From contig NZ_JACIEJ010000003.1 in assembly GCF_014196795.1 (NCBI RefSeq), forward strand, positions 1 to 64,000: 64,000 nt of DNA, given 5' to 3'. Below the pieces are notes generated by a model that made no database searches, had not been told where the DNA came from, and saw only the letters and a list, made by a program, of their open reading frames with translations. The stretch is from Sagittula marina (GTDB taxonomy: Bacteria; Pseudomonadota; Alphaproteobacteria; Rhodobacterales; Rhodobacteraceae). Within the stretch, counting starts at the first letter, position 1; each line of letters begins with the position of its first letter. The translations under genes were made by a program, and so were the position numbers. This document shows positions 9,041-17,547 of the stretch, one piece after another.

Positions 9041-9564
9041 TATGCGCGTACCATTGTTCAACCGGCATTTGATGTCAACCGATTGTCTTTGCATCAGTTT
9101 GAAACGCTTGGCTGCACGCGCGGAACGAAGCCAATCTCAGCCATGCTCGTCATGCGTTGGTCTGCAAGCGGCCACACATTGTGTCACTCAAGCGAGCCGA
9201 GGTCGGTGCCGTGTCTAAGGTGCGCTTTCTCGCCCGGCTGCGGGGATGACCTGCGCGAATCTTTCTGGCGGAACGGCGCGCGAATTTCCGGCCGTGTGCC
9301 GGCCGCAAGACCGTTCCCACCACCCAAACCAACAGGTGACAATGGCCGGACAGCTCAGAAAGCGGTCTTTGGACCATCCCATGCGATGTGTGGGGGCAGG
9401 GCGACCTGAGCAAAGCAATGCAAACGCGCATGACGTGGAAAAGGCAGGCCCTATGATTGACCGCCCTCCGCCGACCGAAAGAAACCGGTTTGCCGGGCGT
9501 GCGGCACGATCCGGCTTGGCGGCCTTTCTGCAACCCCAGACCAAGCCGGGGAAGTGGAGACACC
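9041..9564. other. Intergenic stretch between thiamine and metal loci
   Basis: Several open frames of 90-160 codons cross this stretch on both strands, but none resembles a known protein and none has a good ribosome site. It must contain the promoter of the riboswitch operon (minus, near 9045-9110) and leads to the promoter of the plus-strand metal operon. Confidence 0.45.
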
Positions 9565-9592
9565 TTGCGCATGATCCCACGGGCTCTACACT
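9565..9592 (+). promoter_or_regulatory. Candidate sigma-70-type promoter of the 9616-14064 operon
   Basis: TTGCGC (9565-9570) and TACACT (9587-9592) are separated by 16 bases and lie just upstream of GGGAAGAGG and the ATG at 9616. No Zur-type palindrome was found near it, unlike the cobW operon. Confidence 0.4.
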
Positions 9593-9615
9593 CTGACGGG
9601 ACGGGAAGAGGGCTC

Positions 9616-10215
9616 ATGCGCGACATCATTCGAAACACCATCGCGGGGGCGTTGCTTCTGACGGGGCTGGGCGTCGGGGCCTGGCCCTATCTTGTGTCCG
9701 GCACGTCCGACGTCAGCAGTTCCGACTCCATGTCCCGGCAGGAATTCTCGCAGAACAGCCCGCTGCTGCTGCCGGGCATCCTCGCCGATGTCTACACCGC
9801 CTTCGGAGAGACGGAGGAGGCCGCGATCTACGACAAGCTGGCCGAGGTCGCCACGGGGGACGCGCTGGAGCAGCTCTACCTCGAACGGGTCGGCGCAATG
9901 GCCGGGGGCGGCCTGAACCCCGATCAGGAAATCCACGAAGTGTCGCTGTTGGGGATGAGCGCGCGACCGTCCGGCGAAACGGTGAACATCTCGGCCCGCT
10001 GGCGGGTGCTGGGGGTCGTGGGTCACGCCGAACATATGCACATGCGCGGCAACGCCTACGCAGCGGATCTGAGGTTCGCCGCGACGGATGGGCGCTGGAA
10101 GATCGCGGGTTTCGATCTGACGGACGTGGACCGCACGGATGCCGGAACGCTGGAACGCAACGCCGATGCGCCGGGCAACACCCCCCCGGTCGCCCCATCG
10201 GAGCAGGAGAGTTGA
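9616..10215 (+). CDS. Exported protein of unknown function, first gene of an ABC/metal operon
   Basis: A 199-residue protein not recognised by name. An N-terminal hydrophobic segment (about residues 8-28, GALLLTGLGVGAWPYLVSG) acts as signal peptide or anchor. The rest is a soluble alpha/beta region containing a His/Met cluster, GHAEHMHMRGNAY (about 144-156), that could bind metal, then DLRFAATDGRWKIAGFDL and a Pro/Asp-rich tail. The start at 9616 has GGGAAGAGG seven bases upstream; in-frame codons before it lack similarity and an SD. Its stop overlaps the TTG start of the ATPase by four bases (TTGA), so translation is coupled. It may be an accessory periplasmic subunit of the transporter; that is inference from position and the His/Met cluster. 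Confidence 0.7.
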   Translation: MRDIIRNTIAGALLLTGLGVGAWPYLVSGTSDVSSSDSMSRQEFSQNSPLLLPGILADVYTAFGETEEAAIYDKLAEVATGDALEQLYLERVGAMAGGGLNPDQEIHEVSLLGMSARPSGETVNISARWRVLGVVGHAEHMHMRGNAYAADLRFAATDGRWKIAGFDLTDVDRTDAGTLERNADAPGNTPPVAPSEQES

Positions 10216-10886
10216 TCCACGCCCGCGACCTGACCTTTGCCTACCCGCGCGCCGGGTTTGCGCTGAACGTGTCAGCCCTCGACGTGGCCAAGGGCGAGCG
10301 CGTCGGCATCATCGGACCCAGCGGCACGGGCAAGACCACGCTGCTGAACCTTGTCGCCGGGCTCGCACAGCCGGACACCGGCGCCTTGAAGGTGGCGGAC
10401 CACGATCTGACCGCGCTGGACGACGGCGGGCGCAGGCGGTTTCGCGCGGCGCAGATCGGCTTCATCTTCCAGACCTTCGCGCTGGTCGATTACCTGAACG
10501 CCTTCGAGAATATCCTGTACCCTTACCGCGTCGGCCTTGGCCTGACGCTCGATCGTGATGTCCGCAACCGGGCGCAGGCACTGGCCGAGGCCTGCGGCAT
10601 CGCGCATCGCCTGAAAAGCCATCCGAACGCGCTGTCAGGCGGCGAACAGCAGCGCGTTGCCATCTGCCGCGCATTGATAACGCAGCCGGGGCTGATCCTC
10701 GCCGATGAGGCGACCGGCAACCTCGACCCCGAGACCAAGGAAGTCATCCTCGACGTGCTCTTTGCCCGCGCCGCCGAACAGGGGGCAACCGTGCTGGCCG
10801 TGACGCATGACCACGATCTGCTGCCGCGCTTTGATCGGGTGATCGACTTCGCCACCCTGCGCCAGCCCGCGGAGCAGACCTCTTGA
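10212..10886 (+). CDS. ABC transporter ATP-binding protein (MacB/LolD class)
   Basis: A 224-residue ATPase starting at TTG in a TTGA overlap with the upstream stop, preceded by GAGCAGGAG. Walker A GPSGTGKTT, Q-loop QIGFIFQTFALVDYLNAFEN, signature LSGGEQQRVA, Walker B LILADEAT followed by GNLDPET, and switch His in VLAVTHDHDLL. The IFQTFxLxxxLxAxEN block and GNLD are marks of the LolD/MacB/FtsE class, which works with FtsX-type permeases and acts mechanically on periplasmic partners. The permease gene overlaps its stop by four bases. Confidence 0.88.
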   Translation: MIHARDLTFAYPRAGFALNVSALDVAKGERVGIIGPSGTGKTTLLNLVAGLAQPDTGALKVADHDLTALDDGGRRRFRAAQIGFIFQTFALVDYLNAFENILYPYRVGLGLTLDRDVRNRAQALAEACGIAHRLKSHPNALSGGEQQRVAICRALITQPGLILADEATGNLDPETKEVILDVLFARAAEQGATVLAVTHDHDLLPRFDRVIDFATLRQPAEQTS

Positions 10887-12037
10887 ACGCTCTTTTCCTC
10901 GCCTTCGCCCACCTGCGCTGGACATGGGCGCGCAGCCTTGTGCTGATCCTTGTGGGCGCGCTGATCCTTGCGGTGCCGATGGTGACCCAGACTTTGCTGC
11001 GCGGGTCCGAAGATGCCCTGACGCGCCGGGCCGAAGCGACGCCGCTGGTGCTGGGGGCGCGTGGCAGCCAGCTCGATCTGGTGATGGGGGCGGTCTATTT
11101 CTCCGAGGACCGCGCGCAGCCGATCACCCGCGCCGCCGAGGATGCCGTCTGGGACAGTGGTCTTGGCCTGCCCATCCCGCTCAACACCGCCTTCCAGACG
11201 AATGGTGCGCGGATTGTCGGCACCTCGCTGGATTACTTCGACTTTCGCGGGCTGACCCTGGCCGAGGGGCGGCAGATGGCCATCCTCGGGGAGGCGGTGC
11301 TCGGCGCGGACGTGGCGCAGCGGCTGGCGCTCGGGCCCGGCGATACGGTGGTCTCTGCGCCAGAGAACCTGTTTGATCTCGACGGGGTCTACCCGCTGGA
11401 GCTGCAGATCACCGGCGTTCTCGAACCGACCGGCACCCCCGACGACGAGGCGGTGTTCACCGATGTGAAGACGGCCTGGGTGATCGCGGGCATCGGCCAC
11501 GGCCATGACGACGTGGTCACGGCGGACGCCGACGGCAACGTGACCGCCAACGCCGCCATCACGGAGTTCCAGCGCATCACGCCGGAGAACATCGACAGCT
11601 TTCACTTCCACGGCGCCGCCGGCGGCTACCCGCTGTCCGCCGTGATCGTCGCGCCCTACGACACCCGCTCCGGCACGATCCTGCGTGGCCGCTACCTCGA
11701 TCCGGAGAACCCGGTGCAGTTGACTGACCCGTCCGAGGTCATCGCAGGGCTGGTGGACCGCATCTTCCGCATCGCGGCGCTGCTCGACGCGGTGACGGTC
11801 ATCATCGGCATTGCCGCATTGGGCGCCATCGGCCTGTCGCTTTTCCTCGCATGGAGCCTGCGCGCCCCCGAAATGCAGACCGCTCGTCGCCTTGGCGCGG
11901 GGCGGTTCACGATCCTGCGACTGGCCACCGCAGAGATCGCAATACTTCTGAGTTGTGCCATGGTGTTGGCGGCAGGTATCGTCCTCGTCGTAAACGCGAA
12001 TGGCGATCAACTCGTCGCCTGGCTGCTGGCCTTCTAA
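10883..12037 (+). CDS. FtsX/MacB-type ABC transporter permease
   Basis: A 384-residue membrane protein starting at TTG (TTGA overlap). Topology fits the MacB/LolC class: one N-terminal helix (about 14-36), a large periplasmic domain (about 40-285), then three helices (about 290-315, 335-355 and 358-380), with an FtsX core around AAEIAILLSC and ARRLGAGRF. A loop near residue 205 reads IAGIGHGHDDVV, His-rich and possibly metal-contacting. With the ATPase it forms a type VII ABC system. Most such systems drive efflux or lipoprotein release, but the next three genes encode metal-type exported proteins. A related layout is known to me from the Vibrio ZrgABCDE zinc importer; orthology is not shown here. 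Confidence 0.8.
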   Translation: MNALFLAFAHLRWTWARSLVLILVGALILAVPMVTQTLLRGSEDALTRRAEATPLVLGARGSQLDLVMGAVYFSEDRAQPITRAAEDAVWDSGLGLPIPLNTAFQTNGARIVGTSLDYFDFRGLTLAEGRQMAILGEAVLGADVAQRLALGPGDTVVSAPENLFDLDGVYPLELQITGVLEPTGTPDDEAVFTDVKTAWVIAGIGHGHDDVVTADADGNVTANAAITEFQRITPENIDSFHFHGAAGGYPLSAVIVAPYDTRSGTILRGRYLDPENPVQLTDPSEVIAGLVDRIFRIAALLDAVTVIIGIAALGAIGLSLFLAWSLRAPEMQTARRLGAGRFTILRLATAEIAILLSCAMVLAAGIVLVVNANGDQLVAWLLAF

Positions 12038-12065
12038 ATTCGCAAACCCCAGAACGGAGCCCTTC

Positions 12066-12830
12066 ATGAAAACCTTCCTGACCGCCGCCGCCCTGCTGGC
12101 CTCTGCCACCACCGCCTCGGCGCATTACGGCATGATCATCCCTTCGGACAACATGCCGGGACAGGAGGACGGGCGCAGCGTCGATCTGACCCTGTCGTTC
12201 TCGCATCCTTTCGAGGGCGTCGGCATGGAACTGGACAAGCCCGTTGCCTTCACCGTCACCCACGAGGGCGAAACAACCGATCTGCTCGACACGCTGACCG
12301 AGGCGCAGGTGATGGACCACGCGGCCTTCGCCACCGAATACCGGATGGAACGGCCCGGCACCTACGTCTTCGCGATGGAGCCGCAGCCCTACTGGGAGCC
12401 GGAGGAAGACGCCTTCATCACCCATTTCACCAAGACCTACGTGTCGGCCTACGGCGATGACGAGGGCTGGGACACGGAACTGGGCCTGAAGACAGAGATC
12501 GTGCCGCTGTCCAAGCCTTTCGCGCTGTGGGACGGCAACGTGTTTCAGGGCATCGTGAAGCTCGACGGCGAGGCTGTCCCTTATGCCGAGGTCGAGGTCG
12601 AATATTACAACGAGGACGGCAGCGCCACCGCGCCCTCCGACCTGATGATCACCCAGACGGTGAAGGCCGACGCCGATGGCGTCTTTACCTATGCCGCACC
12701 GACAGACGGATGGTGGGGCTTTGCCGCGCTGAACACCGCCGAGGAACCGATGCAACACGAGGGCGAGGACAAGGCGCATGAACTCGGCGCCGTGATCTGG
12801 GTCCACTTCGAGCCGTGGACCACGCAGTGA
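12066..12830 (+). CDS. DUF4198 (NikK-like) periplasmic protein
   Basis: A 254-residue exported protein; ATG at 12066 follows GGAG. The signal peptide MKTFLTAAALLASATTASA is followed by HYGMIIPS, so the predicted mature protein begins with His. DUF4198 marks include DLTLSFSHPFEGVGM, KTYVSAYG and the C-terminal beta-rich domain VPYAEVEVEYYNED to GFAALNTAEEP with GAVIWVHF at the end. DUF4198 proteins accompany nickel/cobalt uptake systems (NikK in NikKLMQO clusters) and other metal loci. Its stop overlaps the next gene's GTG by four bases. Metal specificity cannot be read from sequence; the neighbouring ZnuA-like and CobW-type genes make zinc the best guess. Confidence 0.8.
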   Translation: MKTFLTAAALLASATTASAHYGMIIPSDNMPGQEDGRSVDLTLSFSHPFEGVGMELDKPVAFTVTHEGETTDLLDTLTEAQVMDHAAFATEYRMERPGTYVFAMEPQPYWEPEEDAFITHFTKTYVSAYGDDEGWDTELGLKTEIVPLSKPFALWDGNVFQGIVKLDGEAVPYAEVEVEYYNEDGSATAPSDLMITQTVKADADGVFTYAAPTDGWWGFAALNTAEEPMQHEGEDKAHELGAVIWVHFEPWTTQ

Positions 12831-13186
12831 TCCGCCCGCTTGCCATAACTTTCGCCATGGTCGCAGCCCTCCCGGCTGCGGCACATGACCTGCGGGTCTT
12901 TGCATCTGTTGCCGGGGACACCGTGACCGTCGAGTCCACCTTTTCCTCGGGACGTGTCCCGACCGAGGGAGAGGTGCGCGTGCTGGATGCCGGGAACGTT
13001 CTGCTGATGACGCTGGACATCGGGGCCGAGGGGATGACCCGCTTCGACCTGCCAGACGGCGCGGCGGACAGCGGCCTGATGATCGAGGTCGATGTCAGCG
13101 AAGGCCATTCCGACTACTGGATGCTGACGCCCGACGATATCGCTTACGGCCAGACGCATTCGCAGACCAAGGACGAGACCAACTGA
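12827..13186 (+). CDS. Small exported protein, NikL-like
   Basis: A 119-residue protein starting at GTG in a GTGA overlap with the DUF4198 stop; a GTG four codons earlier is possible but adds charges before the signal peptide. The signal peptide ends LPAAA and the mature chain begins HDLRVFASVAGDTVTVES, then GEVRVLDAGNVLL, a transthyretin-like beta domain, and EVDVSEGHSDYWML. The order mature His, beta sandwich, GH-x-x-x-W resembles NikL, the partner of NikK in nickel uptake. No C-terminal membrane anchor is visible, unlike many NikL proteins. The TGATG junction couples it to the next gene. Confidence 0.65.
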   Translation: MIRPLAITFAMVAALPAAAHDLRVFASVAGDTVTVESTFSSGRVPTEGEVRVLDAGNVLLMTLDIGAEGMTRFDLPDGAADSGLMIEVDVSEGHSDYWMLTPDDIAYGQTHSQTKDETN

Positions 13187-14064
13187 TGCTGAAACGCCTC
13201 TGCCTTGCTGCCGCGCTGGCGGCCTCCGCTGCCTCCGCACAGGACCGCCCCGTCGTGGCAACCGTGAACTATCCGCTGGCCTGGATGGCGGAGCGGCTGG
13301 GCGGCGGCGCGGTGGAGGTTCTTTTCCCGGTGCCAGTGGGGCAGGATCCGTCGCTTTGGCGGCCCGGCCTGTCGGACATCGCCGCGATTCAGCAGGCCGC
13401 CGTCATCGCGCTGAACGGCGCGGGCTATGCGCCCTGGACTGCGCGCAGTTCCCTGCCGCGCTCGCGGATCGTCGACACCTCGGTGGGCTTTTCCGATGCC
13501 TATATCGCGACGCAATCCGTGACCCACAGCCACGGCGCGGACGGGGAGCATTCCCACGAGGGCACCGCAAGCTACACCTGGCTCGACTTTGCACAGGCCG
13601 CACAGCAGTCTGAAGCGCTGGCCACCATGATGGAGCGCCGCATCCCCGAGCTTGCCGATACGCTGGCGGACACGCTGCCCGCGCTGCAATCCGATCTCGC
13701 GGCGCTGGACGCGCAGGCCCGCAGCGAACTTGCCGGACTGAAAGGCCAGACCATCCTCGCCACCCATCCGCGATACCAGTATCTCGCGCGCGCCTACGGG
13801 CTGGAGATCGCCGCGCTGGAATGGGAGGCCGGCGCCATGCCGACCGACGCACAATGGACCGAGCTGTCCGAGTTGAGCGAGGCCAAAGGCGCGACCCTGC
13901 TGCTCTGGGAGGCCGCGCCGCCGGCCGGGGCCATCGACCGCGCGCAGGAGATGGGCATTGCCTCCACCGTCTTTGCGCCGTTGGCGAACCGTCCCGCAGA
14001 GGGAGATTTCCTTTCCGCTATGCGCGCGGCGATCACGTCTCTGGCAGAGGCTACTCAGCGGTAA
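13186..14064 (+). CDS. ZnuA/TroA-type metal-binding protein with altered metal site
   Basis: A 292-residue cluster-A-1 (metal) solute-binding protein with signal peptide MLKRLCLAAALAASAASA. Features: VATVNYPLAWMAERLGG start, a His-containing flexible loop (THSHGADGEHSHEG, about 107-120), the long backbone helix, and ILATHPRYQYLARAYGLEI carrying the second-lobe His. The first-lobe motif, usually DPHxYxP, reads DPSLWRP here, so the canonical first His is replaced by Ser. No TroBC-type permease or ATPase gene accompanies it; the only ABC partners in the operon are of FtsX type. It is the last gene of the operon. Confidence 0.8.
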   Translation: MLKRLCLAAALAASAASAQDRPVVATVNYPLAWMAERLGGGAVEVLFPVPVGQDPSLWRPGLSDIAAIQQAAVIALNGAGYAPWTARSSLPRSRIVDTSVGFSDAYIATQSVTHSHGADGEHSHEGTASYTWLDFAQAAQQSEALATMMERRIPELADTLADTLPALQSDLAALDAQARSELAGLKGQTILATHPRYQYLARAYGLEIAALEWEAGAMPTDAQWTELSELSEAKGATLLLWEAAPPAGAIDRAQEMGIASTVFAPLANRPAEGDFLSAMRAAITSLAEATQR

Positions 14065-14291
14065 GTGGCGATCTTGTCCGCCGAAAGCGTCCGCCGCGTC
14101 GGCCAGTTGCGTCCAGCTCGTGGCGGTGCCGCACATGCCCGCCACCGGGGCAGGCGCGGAGGGGGCGTCTGAAGGTGTCCTTGTCGCGGTGACAAAAGGC
14201 GCTGATGCGAGGGTGGCGGGGGAACGTGCATGCTGGCGCCCCCGATGAACGCGGTGGTCCCCGCGACCTGATAACCCAGCGCAATGAAAAT

Positions 14292-14317
14292 CCCGCCAGA
14301 CCGTATGGTCTGACGGG
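14292..14317 (-). terminator. Terminator hairpin of the minus-strand ABC operon
   Basis: CCCGCCAGACC (14292-14302) pairs with GGTCTGACGGG (14307-14317) with one C-A mismatch and a 4-base loop. On the minus strand the stem is followed by ATTTTCATT, a U-rich tail, about 35 bases after the ATPase stop at 14352. It separates the two convergent metal operons. Confidence 0.7.
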
Positions 14318-14351
14318 ACTGGTCACGACCTTTCATGCAGGGCCTATGCGG

Positions 14352-15797
14352 TCAATGAGGCGCTGTTGCGACCGACGCGGCGTCGGGTTGCGGTTCAGGC
14401 AAAACAGTCTTTCCCAGCGGTAGCACGGCGTCTGCCGTATTGCGCACCAGTGCCGCGTCGTGGCTCACGAGCAGGATCGCGGTGCCCTCGGTCATGGCGA
14501 TCTCGCCCAGCATCCCGATGACCCTGGCTTGCGTGATCGGGTCGAGGCGCGAGGTTGGCTCATCGGCAAAGATCAGGGCGGGTCGCCGCAGAAGCGCCCT
14601 CAGGATCGACAACCGCTGCAGCTCGCCGCCAGAAACCGCGCCGGGACGCCGCTCCAGCAGAGTGGGCGACAGGCCAAGCTGCTCCAACAGAGGCGCCACG
14701 CGCGCGCTTTCCCCGGTCATGCGTGCCACGTCGTTCAGGGTTTCCCCAAGCCTGCGCTTGCGTGGGAAGGCCGCGACGGGGTCCTGATACAGCTTTTGAA
14801 AGCCGTGCGGCCCAATGTCGGCGCGCCGCGTGACGGTCCCGGCGGCGGGCGCGACCAGCCCCAGCACCGCATCGCCCAGCGTGGACTTGCCGCAACCAGA
14901 CGGCCCGGTGATGCCGAAGACACCGCCGGCCGCTACGTCAAAGCCCACCCCGGAGAACAGCTCTCGCCCGCCGCGCGCGACCGACAGGCCGTGCACGTCC
15001 ACGACCGGCGGGCCGTCTCGCCGGCTTGGCGCACGACGCGTCCAGCTTTCGGGATCGGCGGCAAGGAGGGCCCGGGTGTATGCCTCGCGAGCGGCGCTCA
15101 TGACCGTTTCGGTCGCGCCGGTTTCGACCACCTTGCCTTGGCGCAGGACGATCATCTGACCGCCCATGCGCCGCGCCAGCGCCAGATCGTGCGTGATGAC
15201 CAGAAGGCCACCGTTGTCGCCCATCTCTGACAGCAGCAGGTCAGCCACATCGTCGCGACGCGCGGCGTCCAGCCCCTTCGTTGGCTCGTCGGCGATGACG
15301 ATGCCCGCACCACCGGCGCGCGCCGCCGCGATGGCCACGCGCTGCGCCATGCCGCCCGACAGCTGGTGCGGATAGTGCCGTGCCGCGGCGGTCAGCCCCA
15401 ACTGCCCAAGGTCCGACGACGCCCGCGCCTTTGCATCCGCAGCGGACAGGCCGCGCACCAGCCGATGTGCCTCGGTGACCTGCGTCCCCGCGCGCATCAA
15501 GGGATCGAGCGATAGCCACGGCTCCTGCGGAAGCACGCTGATCTCCCGCCCCCAGAGGCCGCGAAAGCGGCGTGGCTCACTGGCGGACAAGGTGTGTGCG
15601 CCGATCCGCACCTCGCCCTGCGCCCGCAATCCGGCGGGCAGCGTGCCCATGATCGCCTGCGCCATCAGGCTTTTGCCCGATCCGGTTTCGCCCAGAATGA
15701 TCAGCGGCTCGCCGGGGGTCACGGTCAGCGACAGCGGCTCCAGCAGGGTTTGCGCACCATCCCGGACGGTGATGTCAGTTGCAGTCAGAAAGCTCAT
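14352..15797 (-). CDS. Dual-domain ABC ATPase (DppD-DppF type fusion)
   Basis: A 481-residue protein with two complete ATPase domains. Domain 1: Walker A GETGSGKSL, signature LSGGMAQRVA, Walker B IVIADEPT, His in VITHDLAL. Domain 2: Walker A GPSGCGKST, signature VSGGELQRLS, Walker B LIFADEPT, His in LVSHDAAL. It is the fused equivalent of the two separate ATPases of peptide/nickel/opine importers. The ATG at 15797 overlaps the permease stop by four bases; longer open frames upstream are antisense shadows of the permease. It powers the two permeases encoded just upstream. Confidence 0.9.
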   Translation of the reverse strand: MSFLTATDITVRDGAQTLLEPLSLTVTPGEPLIILGETGSGKSLMAQAIMGTLPAGLRAQGEVRIGAHTLSASEPRRFRGLWGREISVLPQEPWLSLDPLMRAGTQVTEAHRLVRGLSAADAKARASSDLGQLGLTAAARHYPHQLSGGMAQRVAIAAARAGGAGIVIADEPTKGLDAARRDDVADLLLSEMGDNGGLLVITHDLALARRMGGQMIVLRQGKVVETGATETVMSAAREAYTRALLAADPESWTRRAPSRRDGPPVVDVHGLSVARGGRELFSGVGFDVAAGGVFGITGPSGCGKSTLGDAVLGLVAPAAGTVTRRADIGPHGFQKLYQDPVAAFPRKRRLGETLNDVARMTGESARVAPLLEQLGLSPTLLERRPGAVSGGELQRLSILRALLRRPALIFADEPTSRLDPITQARVIGMLGEIAMTEGTAILLVSHDAALVRNTADAVLPLGKTVLPEPQPDAASVATAPH

Positions 15798-16609
15798 GTT
15801 TCGCGGCTCCCGGCCAAAAGGGTAAGGCCCAGAAGCAGGGCAAAGGTGGCGATCGCCGGCGACAGCAGCGCCAGCGGAGCTTCGCGCCAGTAGGGCAGAA
15901 GTTCGACCATCATCAGCCCCAGTTCCGGCGTCGGCGCGCGCATCCCCACATGGACAAAGCCGAGCGCCGCGATGGCCATGATGGCAGTCGCGATGCCAAA
16001 GGCAGCTGTGGTCAGCATCAGCGGCGCGATCTCCGGCCAGACGTGGGTGCGGAAGATATACGGCGCGCGAAACCCCAGCAGGCGCGCCGCCTCGACCGAC
16101 GGCGACACCAGCACCTCGCGCGTGGCGGCGCGGGTGAGGCGGTAGAATTCGACCCAAAGCACCAGCGACAGGCCGATCCAGAAGCCCGTCGCCGTGCCCG
16201 GCACCATGGCCAGCACGATCAGCACCAGCAGCAGTCCGGGCAGCGCCAGCAACGCATCCGCCAGGGTGGTCAGGACCGTGTCGACCCATCCGCCCATCGC
16301 GGCGGACAGCGTGCCGAGGATCAACCCCGCCGCACCGGCCGTCAGCACCGCTGCGAGCGCGATCAGCGGCGACAGCATCAGCGCCGCACACAGCCGATGA
16401 AAGACCGAGCGGCCCAAGTGGTCATACCCCAACGGCGCCGTGGCCTCGGGGCCGGAGAGCGCCTTGAGCAAGGATTGCGCCAGCGGGTCCCCGGGGATCA
16501 GAAGCGGCCCGATCAGGGCGACCGCCGCGACGAGGATCACCAGCGACGCGCCAAGGCTGCGCGCCACGGGCAAGCGGGCGGGTTGTGTATAGAGTTCAGC
16601 GGTGCTCAT
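15794..16609 (-). CDS. Peptide/nickel-class ABC permease, DppC-like
   Basis: A 271-residue permease beginning MSTAELYTQPARLPVARS. One N-terminal helix (about 20-42) precedes the family signature LGYDHLGRSVFHRLCAAL (about 62-79), the DppC LGTDxLGRDVxSR block, then five helices. The EAA loop lies around VLVSPSVEAARLLGFRAPYI. Both ends are coupled by ATGA overlaps to the DppB-like gene upstream and the ATPase downstream. Substrate class: peptides, nickel chelates, opine metallophores. Confidence 0.85.
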   Translation of the reverse strand: MSTAELYTQPARLPVARSLGASLVILVAAVALIGPLLIPGDPLAQSLLKALSGPEATAPLGYDHLGRSVFHRLCAALMLSPLIALAAVLTAGAAGLILGTLSAAMGGWVDTVLTTLADALLALPGLLLVLIVLAMVPGTATGFWIGLSLVLWVEFYRLTRAATREVLVSPSVEAARLLGFRAPYIFRTHVWPEIAPLMLTTAAFGIATAIMAIAALGFVHVGMRAPTPELGLMMVELLPYWREAPLALLSPAIATFALLLGLTLLAGSRET

Positions 16610-17547
16610 GCCCTTGCCTCCGTTTCTCCGCGCGGGTCGATGCGCCGCACGATCAGGTCGATACAGGTGTTGACGAGCACGAAGCCCAGCCCCAGCACCA
16701 GCGCAGTGCCCTGCACCATGGGCACGTCGCGGGAAAAGATCGCATGCACCAGCGCATGACCGATCCCCGGCCAGCCAAAGATCGCTTCGATGACCACGAC
16801 GCCTTCGACCAGGGTCACGAATTGCAGCCCGAGGTAGGTCAGCAGCGGCACAGAGACGTTGCGCAGCCCGTGGCGCATCAGCACCTCGCGGCGCGACAAC
16901 CCCTTCCATTCGGCGAACCGCCAGAACGGCATGTCCGCGATCCGCGCCATGGCGTCCCGCGCGATGCGGGCGTTCACGGCGGCCAGACCCAGCGCGAGCG
17001 TCAGGCTCGGCAGGATGAAATGGCGCGCCTCGCCATGTCCGGCGGCGGGCAGAAGGCGCAGCTGTACCGCCAGGAGCACGATCAGGATCAGGGCCAGCAG
17101 GAACTGCGGTACCGCCTTCAGCCCGGTTGAAACGACCAACAGGCATCGATCCAGCACGCCCCCCGGACGCAGCCCCGCAAGGATCCCCAACGGCGGCCCG
17201 ATCAGCACCGACAGCAACAGCGCGATCCCGGCCAGCGCGGCAGAGGCGCCCAGCTGATGCGCGATCTCGTGCATCACGGGCTGGCCACTCACCAGCGAGG
17301 TGCCGAAGTCCAGCGTCAGCAAATCGCCCAGCCATTGCAGCAGCGCGGGCAGGGCGGGGCCGTCAAGGCCCAGCTCGCTGCGCACCGCCTCGGCGGCGGC
17401 GGCATCGACATTGTCATAGCCGTAGCGACCGGCGGCGATGCGCCAGGCGGCATCCCCCGGCAGGCTGCGCATCATGACAAAAGTCGCGGTCCCGATCAGG
17501 ACGGCCACCACAACCGCCTGAACCAGACGTGATGTCAGCGCCTTCAT
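16606..17547 (-). CDS. Peptide/nickel-class ABC permease, DppB-like
   Basis: A 313-residue permease starting at the ATG at 17547 inside an ATGA overlap with the binding-protein gene. N-terminal helix TATFVMMRSLPGDAAW (the DppB TFxxxxLxPGDP block), periplasmic segment LTLDFGTSLVSGQPV (the D-x-G-x-S motif), five further helices and the EAA loop DMPFWRFAEWKGLSRREVL. The C-terminus NTCIDLIVRRIDPRGE is the usual DppB ending. It pairs with the DppC-like subunit as a heterodimer. Confidence 0.87.
   Translation of the reverse strand: MKALTSRLVQAVVVAVLIGTATFVMMRSLPGDAAWRIAAGRYGYDNVDAAAAEAVRSELGLDGPALPALLQWLGDLLTLDFGTSLVSGQPVMHEIAHQLGASAALAGIALLLSVLIGPPLGILAGLRPGGVLDRCLLVVSTGLKAVPQFLLALILIVLLAVQLRLLPAAGHGEARHFILPSLTLALGLAAVNARIARDAMARIADMPFWRFAEWKGLSRREVLMRHGLRNVSVPLLTYLGLQFVTLVEGVVVIEAIFGWPGIGHALVHAIFSRDVPMVQGTALVLGLGFVLVNTCIDLIVRRIDPRGETEARA

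Noticed and set aside
14065-14351. Small gene between the two convergent metal operons
   Set aside because: Frames of about 90-120 codons exist on both strands, but none has a motif or ribosome site; only the terminator hairpin is supported.
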